Notes: a model not told the origin generated them from the sequence alone. A DNA stretch of 38,211 bases from an uncultured Pseudomonadota bacterium (GCA_949290295.1 CASERH010000007.1:1-38211); one strand, 5' to 3'; positions 15,391-24,405 are shown, counted from the stretch's first letter. Made by a program: numbers and translations.

Positions 15391-16641
15391 ATGTCACAAT
15401 TTAAATCCCAATTTCTCAACATTATGCTTGAGCGCGGTTTTTACAATCAATGCACTAATGAGCAGGGCTTTGATGATTATTTGGCCGAGTGCGAAAAAAG
15501 CGGCAAACCGGCGGTTGGGTATTTGGGCTCCGACCCCACGGGAGATAGCTTGCATGTGGGGCATATTGTGCCATTGATGATGATGCGCTGGTTCCAAAAA
15601 TGCGGGCACAAGCCTCTCACCTTGGTTGGCGGCGCCACTGCCCGAATCGGCGACCCTTCCGGCAAGGACAAACTGCGTCCGTTCTTGTCTGAGGAGGTTT
15701 TGGCTCACAACATTATCGGGCTTAAAAAGTCTTTCTCAAAATTCCTAAAATTCGGTGACGGCGCTACCGATGCCAAAATGGTTGATAACTGGGATTGGTT
15801 CAAAGACATCAACTATCTTGCCTTTTTGCGTGATATCGGAACTTTTTATTCAGTTAACAGGATGCTTACCATGGACAGTGTCAAAACTCGTTTGGAGCGC
15901 GAACAGCCCATGAGCTTCTTGGAATTTAACTATATGCTTTTGCAAGGATATGATTTTTGTGAGCTTTACCAGAAATATGGTTGTCGGGCACAGATTGCCG
16001 GCTCCGACCAATGGGGCAACATCACCTCTGGCACCGAGCTCGGCCGCCGCAAATATGACGTGGAATTATTTGGCTTTACAAGCCCGATTATCACTGATTC
16101 CAACGGCAAAAAAATGGGCAAATCCGAAGGCAATGCGGTTTGGATTAATGAAGAAAAACTCTCCGCTTATGACTATTTCCAGTATTTCCGTAATATCGGA
16201 GATGCCGAGGTTGGCAAATGTTTGCGTATTTATACAGACCTGCCGATGGATGAAATCCGCCGCTTAGAGGCCTTGAAAGACCAAGAAATTAATGAGGCTA
16301 AGAAAATTTTGGCCTTTGAGGCTACAAAAATCTGCCGTGGTGAGGAAGAAGCCCGCAAAGCCCAAGAAACCGCGGTTAAGACCTTTGAGCAAGGTATGGC
16401 CGGTGGTGATTTGCCACAAATCAGCGGCAGTGAGGGACTTGGAATTTTGGATGCCTTTTTGCAAATGGGTTTTGTTGAGAGCAAAGGCGAGGCTCGCCGC
16501 CTGATTAAGCAAAATGGTCTCAAACTCAATGACAAGCCTATCACAGATGAAAATTATCGTTTGAGTGCGACTGATTTTGTGGATGGGCAAGCCAAAATCT
16601 CTCAAGGAAAGAAAAAACACGGCCTCATCAAACTGCCCTAG
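15391..16641 (+). CDS. tyrS: Tyrosyl-tRNA synthetase
   Basis: A 416-residue class Ic aminoacyl-tRNA synthetase that charges tRNA-Tyr. The HIGH motif is HVGH (55-58), after GYLGSDPTGDSL. The KMSKS motif reads KKMGKSEGN (about 241-249), the usual form in this TyrRS group. An S4 RNA-binding domain occupies the last 65 or so residues (KGEARRLIKQNGLKLND). It has a clear promoter, Shine-Dalgarno and terminator, so it is transcribed alone. It lies between the two small genes that share leader sequences. Confidence 0.96.
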   Translation: MSQFKSQFLNIMLERGFYNQCTNEQGFDDYLAECEKSGKPAVGYLGSDPTGDSLHVGHIVPLMMMRWFQKCGHKPLTLVGGATARIGDPSGKDKLRPFLSEEVLAHNIIGLKKSFSKFLKFGDGATDAKMVDNWDWFKDINYLAFLRDIGTFYSVNRMLTMDSVKTRLEREQPMSFLEFNYMLLQGYDFCELYQKYGCRAQIAGSDQWGNITSGTELGRRKYDVELFGFTSPIITDSNGKKMGKSEGNAVWINEEKLSAYDYFQYFRNIGDAEVGKCLRIYTDLPMDEIRRLEALKDQEINEAKKILAFEATKICRGEEEARKAQETAVKTFEQGMAGGDLPQISGSEGLGILDAFLQMGFVESKGEARRLIKQNGLKLNDKPITDENYRLSATDFVDGQAKISQGKKKHGLIKLP

Positions 16642-16660
16642 TTCTTTAAGAGCATAACAG

Positions 16661-16697
16661 AAAACAAGCTCGCTATCTTCGGCGAGCTTGTTTTTTT
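16661..16697 (+). terminator. Terminator after tyrS
   Basis: Stem AAACAAGCTCGC / GCGAGCTTGTTT with loop TATCTTCG, then a T-run. A strong factor-independent terminator 20 bases past the stop codon. Confidence 0.93.
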
Positions 16698-16712
16698 GAA
16701 AAAAATATTGAT

Positions 16713-16783
16713 TTTTGTCTAAAATGTAGTATGGTGTTTTTATCATAATATCTTATTTATAAACAATTCTAAAACCCAACACT
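16713..16783 (+). promoter_or_regulatory. Conserved upstream box and leader, copy B
   Basis: TTTTGTCTAAAA (16713-16724), TAGTAT (16727-16732) and CTAAAACCCAA (16769-16779), the last ending 4 bases before the ATG. Both copies also have TTTATCA shortly after TAGTAT. The box-to-ATG distance is about 52 bases here against 90 in copy A. There is no Shine-Dalgarno in either copy. Confidence 0.45.
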
Positions 16784-17134
16784 ATGAAAATTTTAAACAT
16801 TACACTGACGATTGAGGATGCTGTTAACAATGGCAGTATGTATACACTTTCCTTTTTGGAAGAAAGTCGACTTCCTCCGGAGATGCGCTCACAGATGAGT
16901 GTTGCACGAGGTTTGTTTCGAAATATTGGGGCACCTAAGCCCGGAATGAAGTTTCGGATGGTGCAAACTGAACAGGGAACATCTTTCTACCTTGAGGGCA
17001 AACTGCTCGGTTCTCCCTATACCAAGCTTTCTTTGCCGAAAGATGAGCAACAGAGAATCATGGCAAGACAGAGAGAGGCTCAGCAGCGTGTTGCCAAAGC
17101 AAAGGCTCGCAAAGCACATCTTGCTCTTGCCTAG
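16784..17134 (+). CDS. Hypothetical small soluble protein with basic tail
   Basis: A 116-residue protein that I do not recognise. The first 90 residues are mixed alpha/beta with no membrane segment. The last 30 or so are helical and strongly basic (QRIMARQREAQQRVAKAKAR), which could bind nucleic acid or a partner. The start is the ATG 4 bases after the shared CTAAAACCCAA leader. The stop lies in TAGCGCTTTCACCCC, nearly identical to the stop context of the gene at 13960 (TAGCGCTTTAGCCCC), although the proteins are unrelated. It has its own terminator. Confidence 0.65.
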   Translation: MKILNITLTIEDAVNNGSMYTLSFLEESRLPPEMRSQMSVARGLFRNIGAPKPGMKFRMVQTEQGTSFYLEGKLLGSPYTKLSLPKDEQQRIMARQREAQQRVAKAKARKAHLALA

Positions 17135-17150
17135 CGCTTTCACCCCTTTT

Positions 17151-17182
17151 GGTGTCTGAGATTTTTCTCAGGCACCTTTTTT
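17151..17182 (+). terminator. Terminator after the 116-residue gene
   Basis: Stem GGTGTCTGAG / CTCAGGCACC (one G-T wobble) with a short T-rich loop, followed by TTTTTTT. It ends the small gene and separates it from the Bat-type operon. Confidence 0.88.
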
Positions 17183-17286
17183 ATGCCTAAAATTTAAATA
17201 TCAAAATATTCTGTGCTTGATATTTGATAAAATAATCCTTACCTTATTTAGGAGCCGCTATTGTTTCTAGAAAGGGTCAAGATAAA

Positions 17287-17742
17287 ATGCCTGAAAATAA
17301 TCTGCCGGAATTAAGAGATATTCATCTGCCTCAAGGGGTTGACTTTTTTCCCATAGCCTATGGCTGGTGGGTGATTTTGGCCGGTGTTTTAGGTCTTGTT
17401 GCCTTGTTTTTTCTTATCCGCTTTTTGCGCAAAAAGTCTAAGAAACTCTATGCCCTTTATTTGTTAAAAAACATCACGCCCACAAATCCTGTTATCGCCG
17501 CAACCCAAATCTCGGTTATCCTGCGGAGAATCTGCGTGTTTAAATATAAAGAGGCCGCCACGCTTGCCGGCAATGATTGGCTCCAATTTCTCAATGCCAA
17601 AGCCAAAAAGCCCTTAGCCGGAAAAGCCGCAGAGCTCCTGCTTGAGGCGCCCTACATCCCCCAAAACAGCAAAGCTTTTACCCGCATAGATGCCTTGAAC
17701 TTACAGAACTTTTGCAAAAGTTGGATTGGAGAAAACCTATGA
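17287..17742 (+). CDS. DUF4381 protein, first gene of the Bat-type operon
   Basis: A 151-residue protein with one membrane helix near residues 24-46 (WWVILAGVLGLVALFFLIRFL), then a basic stretch and a cytoplasmic helical domain. This arrangement matches DUF4381 proteins, which occur in Bat/VWA operons. AAGGG precedes the ATG. Its stop overlaps the next start by 4 bases (ATGA), so translation is coupled to the VWA gene. Operons of this kind normally begin with a MoxR AAA+ ATPase and a DUF58 protein; neither is found upstream in this window. Confidence 0.75.
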   Translation: MPENNLPELRDIHLPQGVDFFPIAYGWWVILAGVLGLVALFFLIRFLRKKSKKLYALYLLKNITPTNPVIAATQISVILRRICVFKYKEAATLAGNDWLQFLNAKAKKPLAGKAAELLLEAPYIPQNSKAFTRIDALNLQNFCKSWIGENL

Positions 17743-18737
17743 ATCAGTTTGCCTTTCCATATGCTTTTTTGCTCATTTTGCTGCCTTTTATCTGGCGTTT
17801 TTTATGGCCTGCCGCCAAGGGCCTGCACGGTGATGCCTTAAAAATCCCTTTCATTAAAGATTTGGAGAAAATATCCATCAAATCTGGCGCATTGTGGCAA
17901 ATGGGCGCCTCAACCGAGGGTTACCGTTTAAGCAAGCTTTTCTGGTGGTTATTCGTAATTTGGGTCTTGCTGGTCATTGCCGTGGCCAGGCCTCAATGGG
18001 TGGGTGAGCCTATCAGGCTTAAAAACGAAAGCCGCGATATTATGCTGGTTTTGGATATCTCAACTTCTATGCTGGCGCAAGATTTTACTTATGGCTCCCG
18101 CCGAATCGACCGGCTCAGTGCGGTTAAAAAAACAGCCTCAGACTTTATCAGCAAACGCGCTAATGACAGAATCGGCCTTATCTTGTTTGGAACAAGAGCT
18201 TACCTACAATCGCCGCTCACGTTTGACAAGAAATCGGTGGAAGAAATTTTGTGGTCAATGGATGCCGGAATGGCCGGAGATTCCACCAGTATCGGTGATG
18301 CCTTGGGGCTTGCTCTTAAGACTCTCAAAGATGCTCCCAAAGGCGACAACAAGGTTATCATCCTTTTAACCGATGGTGAGAACAACGATGGCTCTCTTTC
18401 CATGCCGCAGGCTGTCAAACTAGCCTCTGAAGAAGGTATTAAAACTTATACCATCGGTGTTGGCTCCAAAAACTCTTTTTTGGGTCTGTTTTTGGGCGCG
18501 ACACCCGGGGTAGATGAAAAAGGCCTCAAAGCCTTGGCGCAGGCCACTGCTGGACAATATTTCAGGGCCGAAGACACATCAACTTTGCAACAAATTTATA
18601 ACTACATCGACAAACTTGAGGCTGCTCCTCAGGAAAACCGCTTTATCAGAGAGACAACAGAGCTTTATTACATTCCTCTCTTGGCGGCGATTATCTTGAG
18701 CTTTATCTTGGCTTTAGTGGTTCGGAGGGCAAAATAA
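17739..18737 (+). CDS. batA: BatA-like VWA-domain membrane protein
   Basis: A 332-residue protein with N-terminal membrane segments (about residues 1-25 and 65-88), a von Willebrand A domain and a C-terminal membrane helix (about 308-328). The MIDAS is complete: DISTSM with Asp106, the Thr in the GDSTSIGDALG segment, and LLTDGENND. The open frame begins at a TTG at 17712, but the ATG at 17739 follows GGAGA and overlaps the preceding stop, so it is chosen. Bat proteins were linked to aerotolerance and envelope stress in Bacteroides and Leptospira; the mechanism is unsettled. The next gene starts on the last base of its stop codon. Confidence 0.88.
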   Translation: MNQFAFPYAFLLILLPFIWRFLWPAAKGLHGDALKIPFIKDLEKISIKSGALWQMGASTEGYRLSKLFWWLFVIWVLLVIAVARPQWVGEPIRLKNESRDIMLVLDISTSMLAQDFTYGSRRIDRLSAVKKTASDFISKRANDRIGLILFGTRAYLQSPLTFDKKSVEEILWSMDAGMAGDSTSIGDALGLALKTLKDAPKGDNKVIILLTDGENNDGSLSMPQAVKLASEEGIKTYTIGVGSKNSFLGLFLGATPGVDEKGLKALAQATAGQYFRAEDTSTLQQIYNYIDKLEAAPQENRFIRETTELYYIPLLAAIILSFILALVVRRAK

Positions 18738-20515
18738 TGGAATCTTTCTTGATTAACTTTCATTTTTTGCGGCCGTGGTGGCTTTTGCTCCTCTTGATTC
18801 CGATTTTTTGGTTTGGCCGCTATTGGCGCAGCAGTGCCAACAAATCTTCTTGGGAAAAAGTGGTGGATGAAAGGCTGCTCTCATACCTCTTGGTTAAGGG
18901 CTCTTCAGGCCAAAGAAAAGTGATGGCTTGGTTGGCATTGTTTGGAATAATTATTGCCATTATCGCCGCGGCCGGCCCGAGCTGGGTTAAGATGGAAATT
19001 CCGGCCTTGGAAGCTGAAAATCCCTTGATGATTGCGCTCAACCTCTCTACCGATATGCAAGAGAAAGACCTTACCCCCAGCCGCTTGGAGCGTGCAAAAT
19101 ACAAGATAAAAGATTTGCTTGATGCCGCGCCGGAGGTGCAAAGTGGGCTGATGGTTTATTCCGCAGAGCCTTTTGTTATCTCCCCTTTCAGTGATGATAC
19201 TAAATTGGCGAGCAATCTTCTCCCAGCTATTAGCTTTGATATTATGCCGGCCAATGGTGACAGGGCTGACAGGGCTATTGCTTTGGCGGTTAAGAAATTT
19301 CAAGATGCCGGCTTTCATAAAGGTGAAATTCTTTTGATTGCACCTGATGTCGGCCAAGGGTTTGATGCCGCCCTGCAAGAGGCTAAAAAAGCCAAAGAAC
19401 TCGGCTTTAGAATCAATATCCTCAATGCCTCTGCCCAAGATAACGAAAAGCTGCAAATGCTTTCTGAAGCCGGTGGTGGAAAATATACCAGGCTTTTGAG
19501 CACAGATGCCGATATCCGCCAATTTTTGCAAAGCCTGCAAAAGCCGTCTTCCGCCCTCAAAGAAGGCAAAAACGTGCAATCTGTTTGGCTTGATTATGGA
19601 TACTATCTTTTGAGTATTCCGCTTTTGTGTTGTTTATACTTTTTCAGAAAAGGCATTTTTATCATTATTTTTAGCCTGATATTTGCCCATTCGGCGCAGG
19701 CAGGATTTTTCCTAAACAACGACCAGGAGGGCTTGAGGGCTTTTAATGACTCAAATTTTGCCACCGCCAGCCAAAAGTTTGAGGACCCGGCATGGAAAGC
19801 TGCCAGCTATTATCGCATGGGCAACTATGATGAGGCCTATAAGCAATATGCCAAGGGAAAAGATATCACCTCTCTTTATAATCAGGGAAATGCTTTGGCT
19901 AAAGGAGGCAAAATCGAGGAGGCCATTGCCAAATATGAGGAAGTTTTGCAACTTGACCCCGACCATGAAGATGCCAAATTTAATCTTGAATATCTGAAAC
20001 GCCAACAAGAACAGCAACAACAGCAAAACAATCAGCAACAAAGTCAGGATCAGAACCAAGAGCAAAACAAAGACAACCAATCTGCCGGCGGGGATAGCGG
20101 TGATAACTCCCAAAACCAAGAGCAAGACCAGCCCCAAGGACAAAACAAAAGCCAAAATTCTGACCAAAACCAGGGGCAAAATGAGGGAGATGAAAACGAG
20201 CAATCCTCCGAATCTGGCGAGCAGGAGCCGCAAGGAGCAAATTCAACTCCCAACCGAGACAACAGCCAAAGTCCCCAAGATGACGGAACCAATAACAACA
20301 ATGCTAACGGGGAGCCTTTTGGGAAGCAGCCGCTTGAGCAGCAAGAAGGTGAGCAGACTGCCGGGGCAAGTACTCAGATGGGCAAAGAAGATGAGGAATA
20401 TGATGAGAAAGTTCAGGCCAGAGCTCAGCAATATCGCGAAATTCCCGAAGATCCGGGTGGGCTTTTGAAGGCTTTTATATACAAAGAATATGCGCGTAAT
20501 CGGTATAATGATTAA
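18737..20515 (+). CDS. BatB/BatC-like fusion: degenerate VWA, TPR and Q/N-rich tail
   Basis: A 592-residue protein. It has N-terminal membrane helices (about 8-25 and 57-76), a VWA-like domain (about 90-275), further hydrophobic segments (about 290-330), TPR repeats (about 340-430, including EAIAKYEEVLQLDPDHEDAKFN) and a long Gln/Asn/Glu-rich low-complexity stretch (about 430-560). The MIDAS aligns as NLSTD rather than DxSxS, and the TDG element reads APDVG, so metal binding is doubtful. The end (DPGGLLKAFIYKEYARNRY) matches the conserved tail of BatB/C fusions. An ATG on the last base of the batA stop and a GGAGG site indicate coupling. Confidence 0.82.
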   Translation: MESFLINFHFLRPWWLLLLLIPIFWFGRYWRSSANKSSWEKVVDERLLSYLLVKGSSGQRKVMAWLALFGIIIAIIAAAGPSWVKMEIPALEAENPLMIALNLSTDMQEKDLTPSRLERAKYKIKDLLDAAPEVQSGLMVYSAEPFVISPFSDDTKLASNLLPAISFDIMPANGDRADRAIALAVKKFQDAGFHKGEILLIAPDVGQGFDAALQEAKKAKELGFRINILNASAQDNEKLQMLSEAGGGKYTRLLSTDADIRQFLQSLQKPSSALKEGKNVQSVWLDYGYYLLSIPLLCCLYFFRKGIFIIIFSLIFAHSAQAGFFLNNDQEGLRAFNDSNFATASQKFEDPAWKAASYYRMGNYDEAYKQYAKGKDITSLYNQGNALAKGGKIEEAIAKYEEVLQLDPDHEDAKFNLEYLKRQQEQQQQQNNQQQSQDQNQEQNKDNQSAGGDSGDNSQNQEQDQPQGQNKSQNSDQNQGQNEGDENEQSSESGEQEPQGANSTPNRDNSQSPQDDGTNNNNANGEPFGKQPLEQQEGEQTAGASTQMGKEDEEYDEKVQARAQQYREIPEDPGGLLKAFIYKEYARNRYND

Positions 20516-20527
20516 GAGGCTAAAAAA

Positions 20528-22258
20528 ATGAAAAAATTTATTTTATCACTTATCGTTTCTGTTATTTTGAGTGCAAACTCTTGGGCTCAGACTTTTGAGG
20601 CCAGGGTTAACCGCTCAAATGTGCCTGAGGGTGAGACCTTTTTACTCACGGTTGAGCTTCAAGATGCAAAGGCCAAAGCTACGCCTGATTTTAGCGTCTT
20701 AAACCAAGATTTTACGACCTATTCCGTTTCTAATGCCTACAGAACCAACATCATTAACGGAAAAGTCAGCCAGTCTCAGCAGTGGAACTTGGTGCTGATG
20801 CCGAACAAAGGCGGCAAGCTGACTATTCCTTCCATTGTGCTTGACACATATAAAACAAACCCCATTACCATCAACGTGGGCGCGGCTCAACAGGTAAGCG
20901 GCGACAACACCTCTCAGCCTCAAACCGCTAACGCCCCGCGGTTTAAAATCGAGGCGGAGGTTGATAATCGCACGCCTTATGTTCAACAGCAAATCAACTA
21001 CACCCTTACCTTATATGATACCGGCGGTTTGCAAGGTGAAGCTCCCGTATTTTTGGCTGACAATGAAAACGATTGGATCATCAAAAGCTTGGGCGAGCCC
21101 CAAATTGACACCAAAACCGTTAATGGCAGGAGTTTCAGAGAAATCAAATTTCGCTATGCGATGTTTCCGCAAAAAAGCGGTGTGCAGGAAATTCCGGCCG
21201 TGCGCTTTAACGGATATTATCTAACAAAAGAACGCCGCAGTGATCCTTTTGCTCGGCTTTTTGATGATGATTTGTTTATTGCCGGTTTTGGCATGAGCGA
21301 TGTTTTTGCCACCAGAAACCCGGTTGCCCTCACCGCCAAGCCAATCAAAATCAATGTGTTGCCCGCCGCGCCTGAAAACGGTGGCAACTGGTGGCTGCCG
21401 GCAGAAGATGTCAAGCTCCATGCCGAGTTTAATCCTCCCAAACCGCAATTTAAGCTCGGAGAAGCCGTTAACCGCACCATCTATCTGCAGGCTTCCGGCG
21501 TGATTGACAGCCAACTGCCGGAAATTAAATTTAAATCCGTGCCGGGGCTTAAACAATATCCGGAAAAGCCGCTTTCTGAAATGCGGGTGGAAAACGGCAA
21601 AATTATTGCTTTGGAAAAAATCACCAATGTCTATATTCCCTCTCAGGCCGGGGATATCACCCTGCCGGAGGTTAGCGTTAACTGGTTTAATGTTAAGACC
21701 AAGACAATGGAAAAGGCTACTCTGCCGGCTATGAACATCAAGGTTATCGGCACCCCAAACAGTGAGGTTCAGCCACAACCAACACCCCAAGCTGCGCCGC
21801 AAGCCCCTACCCCACAGCCGCAACCATTGCCAAGCTCTACACCCCAAACAGTGCCAAACATCTATGCTTTGTCGGCAATAGCTTTTGTTTTGGGGATTTT
21901 GCTTTGCCTTGTGGTTATTTGGCTTTGGAAAGCCCTTACCACCAAAGGAGAAAGTTCTTATAAAAAACTGGTCATCCGCGCGGCCAAAGAAAAAAATCTC
22001 AAACTTTTGCGAGACGGCTTATTGGCCTGGGCAGCGAAGCACTATGCGGATGAGCAAATTGTGAGCCTTGAGGATATTGCCAAAGTCTCTCAAAACAAAG
22101 ACTTCGCCCTTGAGCTTGATAAACTCACAAGCGCGCTTTATGCCAAAGACACCTTGGGCTGGGATAGTGCATCATTTATCAAAATCTTCAACCAAGTCTG
22201 CAAACAAAAGCGAAAAAATCCGAAAAACCAAGAAATTTTACCCAATCTTTATAAATAG
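20528..22258 (+). CDS. batD: BatD-like exported protein
   Basis: A 576-residue protein with a cleavable signal peptide (MKKFILSLIVSVILSANSWAQ...). A long beta-rich periplasmic part follows, with the 'protection' and 'PEG(E)TF' type strands of the BatD/oxygen-tolerance family. After a Pro/Gln-rich linker (about 415-440) comes one membrane helix (about 445-468) and a cytoplasmic helical tail of about 110 residues. It starts 12 bases after the preceding stop, with GAGG upstream. It completes the four-gene operon. Partner proteins in other bacteria form a membrane complex with MoxR, which is missing here. Confidence 0.82.
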   Translation: MKKFILSLIVSVILSANSWAQTFEARVNRSNVPEGETFLLTVELQDAKAKATPDFSVLNQDFTTYSVSNAYRTNIINGKVSQSQQWNLVLMPNKGGKLTIPSIVLDTYKTNPITINVGAAQQVSGDNTSQPQTANAPRFKIEAEVDNRTPYVQQQINYTLTLYDTGGLQGEAPVFLADNENDWIIKSLGEPQIDTKTVNGRSFREIKFRYAMFPQKSGVQEIPAVRFNGYYLTKERRSDPFARLFDDDLFIAGFGMSDVFATRNPVALTAKPIKINVLPAAPENGGNWWLPAEDVKLHAEFNPPKPQFKLGEAVNRTIYLQASGVIDSQLPEIKFKSVPGLKQYPEKPLSEMRVENGKIIALEKITNVYIPSQAGDITLPEVSVNWFNVKTKTMEKATLPAMNIKVIGTPNSEVQPQPTPQAAPQAPTPQPQPLPSSTPQTVPNIYALSAIAFVLGILLCLVVIWLWKALTTKGESSYKKLVIRAAKEKNLKLLRDGLLAWAAKHYADEQIVSLEDIAKVSQNKDFALELDKLTSALYAKDTLGWDSASFIKIFNQVCKQKRKNPKNQEILPNLYK

Positions 22259-22299
22259 TGTTTATCATTATTCCTAAAGAAACAAGAGGATTTTTAAAA

Positions 22300-23772
22300 A
22301 TGGAGACTTCAGAACTGCATTTGCAAAAAATGCGTTATCCGAATAATGACTTTGACAGCTATTTTATCACGGCACAAGAAGTGGCTGAGGTTTTGGCTGT
22401 GGGGAAAATTCCGCATATTACTTTGCCGCAAAGCTCAAACGGCCCAACCGTTGCGGTTTTGATGGCGGTTGAAAAACACCCGGACCGTGAAGAGCCTGAC
22501 TACTATGTGCCTGAATTTTATGTAGAGGCTATCACGCAAAATGGCGGAAACCCCGTTTTTATTGGTTTTGATAAAACAGCAGAACAACTGCAACAAACCA
22601 AGCCGCAGGCCATATTATTGGTGGGTGGGGATTTTGCCTTTCCGCCTGCGTGGTTGGAAGAAGGCATCCAAGCCCATGGTGGAAATCTGCGCCGAGAAAA
22701 AGCCTATGAGACCATGATAACTTATGCCAAAGAGCACAAACTGCCGCTTTTGGGTATTTGCGCCGGAGAGCAGGTTTTGGCCGGAACTTTGGGAGCAAAA
22801 CTTTGCATGGCCAAAGGGCACCGTGCCTCCTTGGATGATGATGCCCACCTGATTAACATTGTTCCCCACACTCTGCTCGCCAAATTGTGCGGGCTAAAAA
22901 CGGCTAAAGTCAACTCTAACCACCACATGGCCGTATCTGCTAAAACAAGCGGAGATTTTGTTGTCTCGGCCACGGCAGAAGACGGCACCATTGAGGCTAT
23001 TGAGCCTAAAGACCCGTGGCATTATTTTGTTTTGGGTGTGCAATGGCACCCCGAGCGCATGGTGAAAAAAGAAGATTTTCTCACGGATAGAATCTTCAAC
23101 GGTTTCATGAAAGCGGCTCGCGGCGGCTTTGTGCATAATCATGAGGCCATCCCCTTTTCTCAGGCGCCGATGGTTGAGATTGATGACCCGCATTTTATTG
23201 TTGATATGATGTATGCCAAGCCCCAAAACCTCTCCGGACAGCCGGTTTATGAGCTTTGCGGAATCGGCAACCATGCCTATGTGCGGATTGAATTGTGGGA
23301 GGCCCTAAAAAAGCTTATTCCCTGGCTTGAGGAACATCAGCTCAAGCTCAAAATATGTGATGCCTTCCGCCCGATGAGTGCACATATGGCGCTCAAAGAG
23401 GCCATACACGAGAAAGGGCCCGGAATTTTTGCCAGCCTGGCGCAAACATCTAAACACTGCCACGGAACCGCAGTTGATGTCTTGCTCACCGATATGAACG
23501 GCAACGAGCTTGCCTACCCCACAAAGGTTGATTGCTACCGTCCTGATTTGGCAGCCAAAATCCAAAAAGGCGACACAAAAGATTTTTATGAATACACCAA
23601 ATGCGGCCGGCATGACTATTTTGCCCCTAACCTAGAAAAAGAAATTGCCAACCGCGAACAGCTTAAAAATCTTATGGAAAGTGTCGGCCTCATCTCTTGG
23701 GTGGGCGAATGGTGGCACTATGAACTGCCCGATGAGTTTAACCTTGTTTACCCCGTAGTAAGGTGGAAATGA
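22300..23772 (+). CDS. Peptidase C26 (class I glutamine amidotransferase-like) fused to VanX-type D-Ala-D-Ala dipeptidase
   Basis: A 490-residue two-domain protein. Residues 1-275 resemble peptidase C26 / gamma-Glu-GABA hydrolases: nucleophile Cys154 in LLGICAGEQ and the catalytic VQWHPE near residue 247. Residues about 285-490 resemble VanX: DAFRP, SKHCHGTAVD (zinc His and Asp, about 383-392) and EWWHYE (Glu base and zinc His, about 469-474). The frame is continuous. The ORF could begin with GTG at 22258, but AAGAGGA precedes the ATG at 22300. The C26 half may cut gamma-glutamyl bonds and the VanX half D-Ala-D-Ala, which would suit muropeptide recycling; this is inferred. Confidence 0.85.
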   Translation: METSELHLQKMRYPNNDFDSYFITAQEVAEVLAVGKIPHITLPQSSNGPTVAVLMAVEKHPDREEPDYYVPEFYVEAITQNGGNPVFIGFDKTAEQLQQTKPQAILLVGGDFAFPPAWLEEGIQAHGGNLRREKAYETMITYAKEHKLPLLGICAGEQVLAGTLGAKLCMAKGHRASLDDDAHLINIVPHTLLAKLCGLKTAKVNSNHHMAVSAKTSGDFVVSATAEDGTIEAIEPKDPWHYFVLGVQWHPERMVKKEDFLTDRIFNGFMKAARGGFVHNHEAIPFSQAPMVEIDDPHFIVDMMYAKPQNLSGQPVYELCGIGNHAYVRIELWEALKKLIPWLEEHQLKLKICDAFRPMSAHMALKEAIHEKGPGIFASLAQTSKHCHGTAVDVLLTDMNGNELAYPTKVDCYRPDLAAKIQKGDTKDFYEYTKCGRHDYFAPNLEKEIANREQLKNLMESVGLISWVGEWWHYELPDEFNLVYPVVRWK

Positions 23773-23808
23773 AAAAAACACCGCCTCTTTACAGAAGCGG
23801 TGTTTTTT
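23773..23808. terminator. Bidirectional terminator between the C26-VanX gene and secB
   Basis: Stem AAACACCGC / GCGGTGTTT with A- and T-runs on either side. It lies directly between two convergent genes whose stop codons it touches. Confidence 0.9.
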
Positions 23809-24266
23809 TATTGTTTTTCAGCTCTGGCGGCTTGATGCTTGGCGTTGTACATTGCCACAAAATCTATCGGATTGAGCATCAAGGGCGGCAGGCCTCCGTT
23901 AAACAAGACATTGGTTATGGCCTGGCGAGCATAGGGGAACAAAAGATGCGGAACCTCCACCATCAGCACCGGCTCTTTGTGCTCTTGCGGTACATTTAAT
24001 GAAACCAAACCGCCATAGGTCATCTCCAGAATAAAGAACTTTTCTTCCTTGACATCGCCATCTATGCGGAAAGTGAGCTCAACATTGTAAATATTGCCTT
24101 CAACCTCTTTGGCATTGATGTTGACATCTATCTTGATTTTCGGCTCACTGTCTATTTTCTTGAAAATCTCAGGCGCATGCGGAATCTCCAATGACAAGTC
24201 TTTGATGTATTGATTGATGATGCCAATGGCCGGGCCTTGGGGTTTGTTCTCATTTGCGTTTTCCAT
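23808..24266 (-). CDS. secB: Protein-export chaperone SecB
   Basis: A 152-residue acidic SecB homologue, the tetrameric chaperone that holds preproteins unfolded for SecA. Family features seen: an NQYIKDLSLEIPHAP segment near residues 19-33, VELTFRIDG, and LFPYARQAITNVLFNGGLPPLMLNPIDF near residues 111-138. The open frame extends far upstream, but the ATG at 24266 has AAGGAGAAGG just before it and gives the normal family length. It is divergent from the Tim44-like gene. The secB/timA/mltA/smr group is common in Alphaproteobacteria. Confidence 0.95.
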   Translation of the reverse strand: MENANENKPQGPAIGIINQYIKDLSLEIPHAPEIFKKIDSEPKIKIDVNINAKEVEGNIYNVELTFRIDGDVKEEKFFILEMTYGGLVSLNVPQEHKEPVLMVEVPHLLFPYARQAITNVLFNGGLPPLMLNPIDFVAMYNAKHQAARAEKQ

Positions 24267-24306
24267 AAAAACCTTCTCCTTATTTTTAATACCCTTATTG
24301 CTTCTA

Positions 24307-24335
24307 GTTTTACACTCTAAAATTCCAGAGGTCAA
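24307..24335 (-). promoter_or_regulatory. Promoter of secB
   Basis: On the reverse strand TTGACC (24330-24335), a 17-base spacer and TAAAAC (24307-24312), about 40 bases upstream of the secB ATG. Confidence 0.5.
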
Positions 24336-24344
24336 TAATAACAG

Positions 24345-24373
24345 TTGATAATAGTTATAAATACCGTTATATT
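24345..24373 (+). promoter_or_regulatory. Promoter of the timA-mltA-smr operon
   Basis: TTGATA (24345-24350), a 17-base spacer and TATATT (24368-24373), 32 bases before the ATG at 24406. It is back to back with the secB promoter. Confidence 0.6.
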
Positions 24374-24405
24374 GAGAAAGATATGTAATGAGGACGTAAA
24401 AAAAG

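Noticed and set aside
13850..17182. Integron-like attC sites around the two small genes
   Set aside because: The shared flanks do not contain the attC core (GTTRRRY) or its imperfect inverted repeats, and no integron integrase is present.
19980..20340. Gln/Asn-rich stretch as a tandem DNA repeat
   Set aside because: The bias is in codons for Gln, Asn and Glu without a fixed-period nucleotide repeat; it is a low-complexity protein tail of the BatB/C-like protein.
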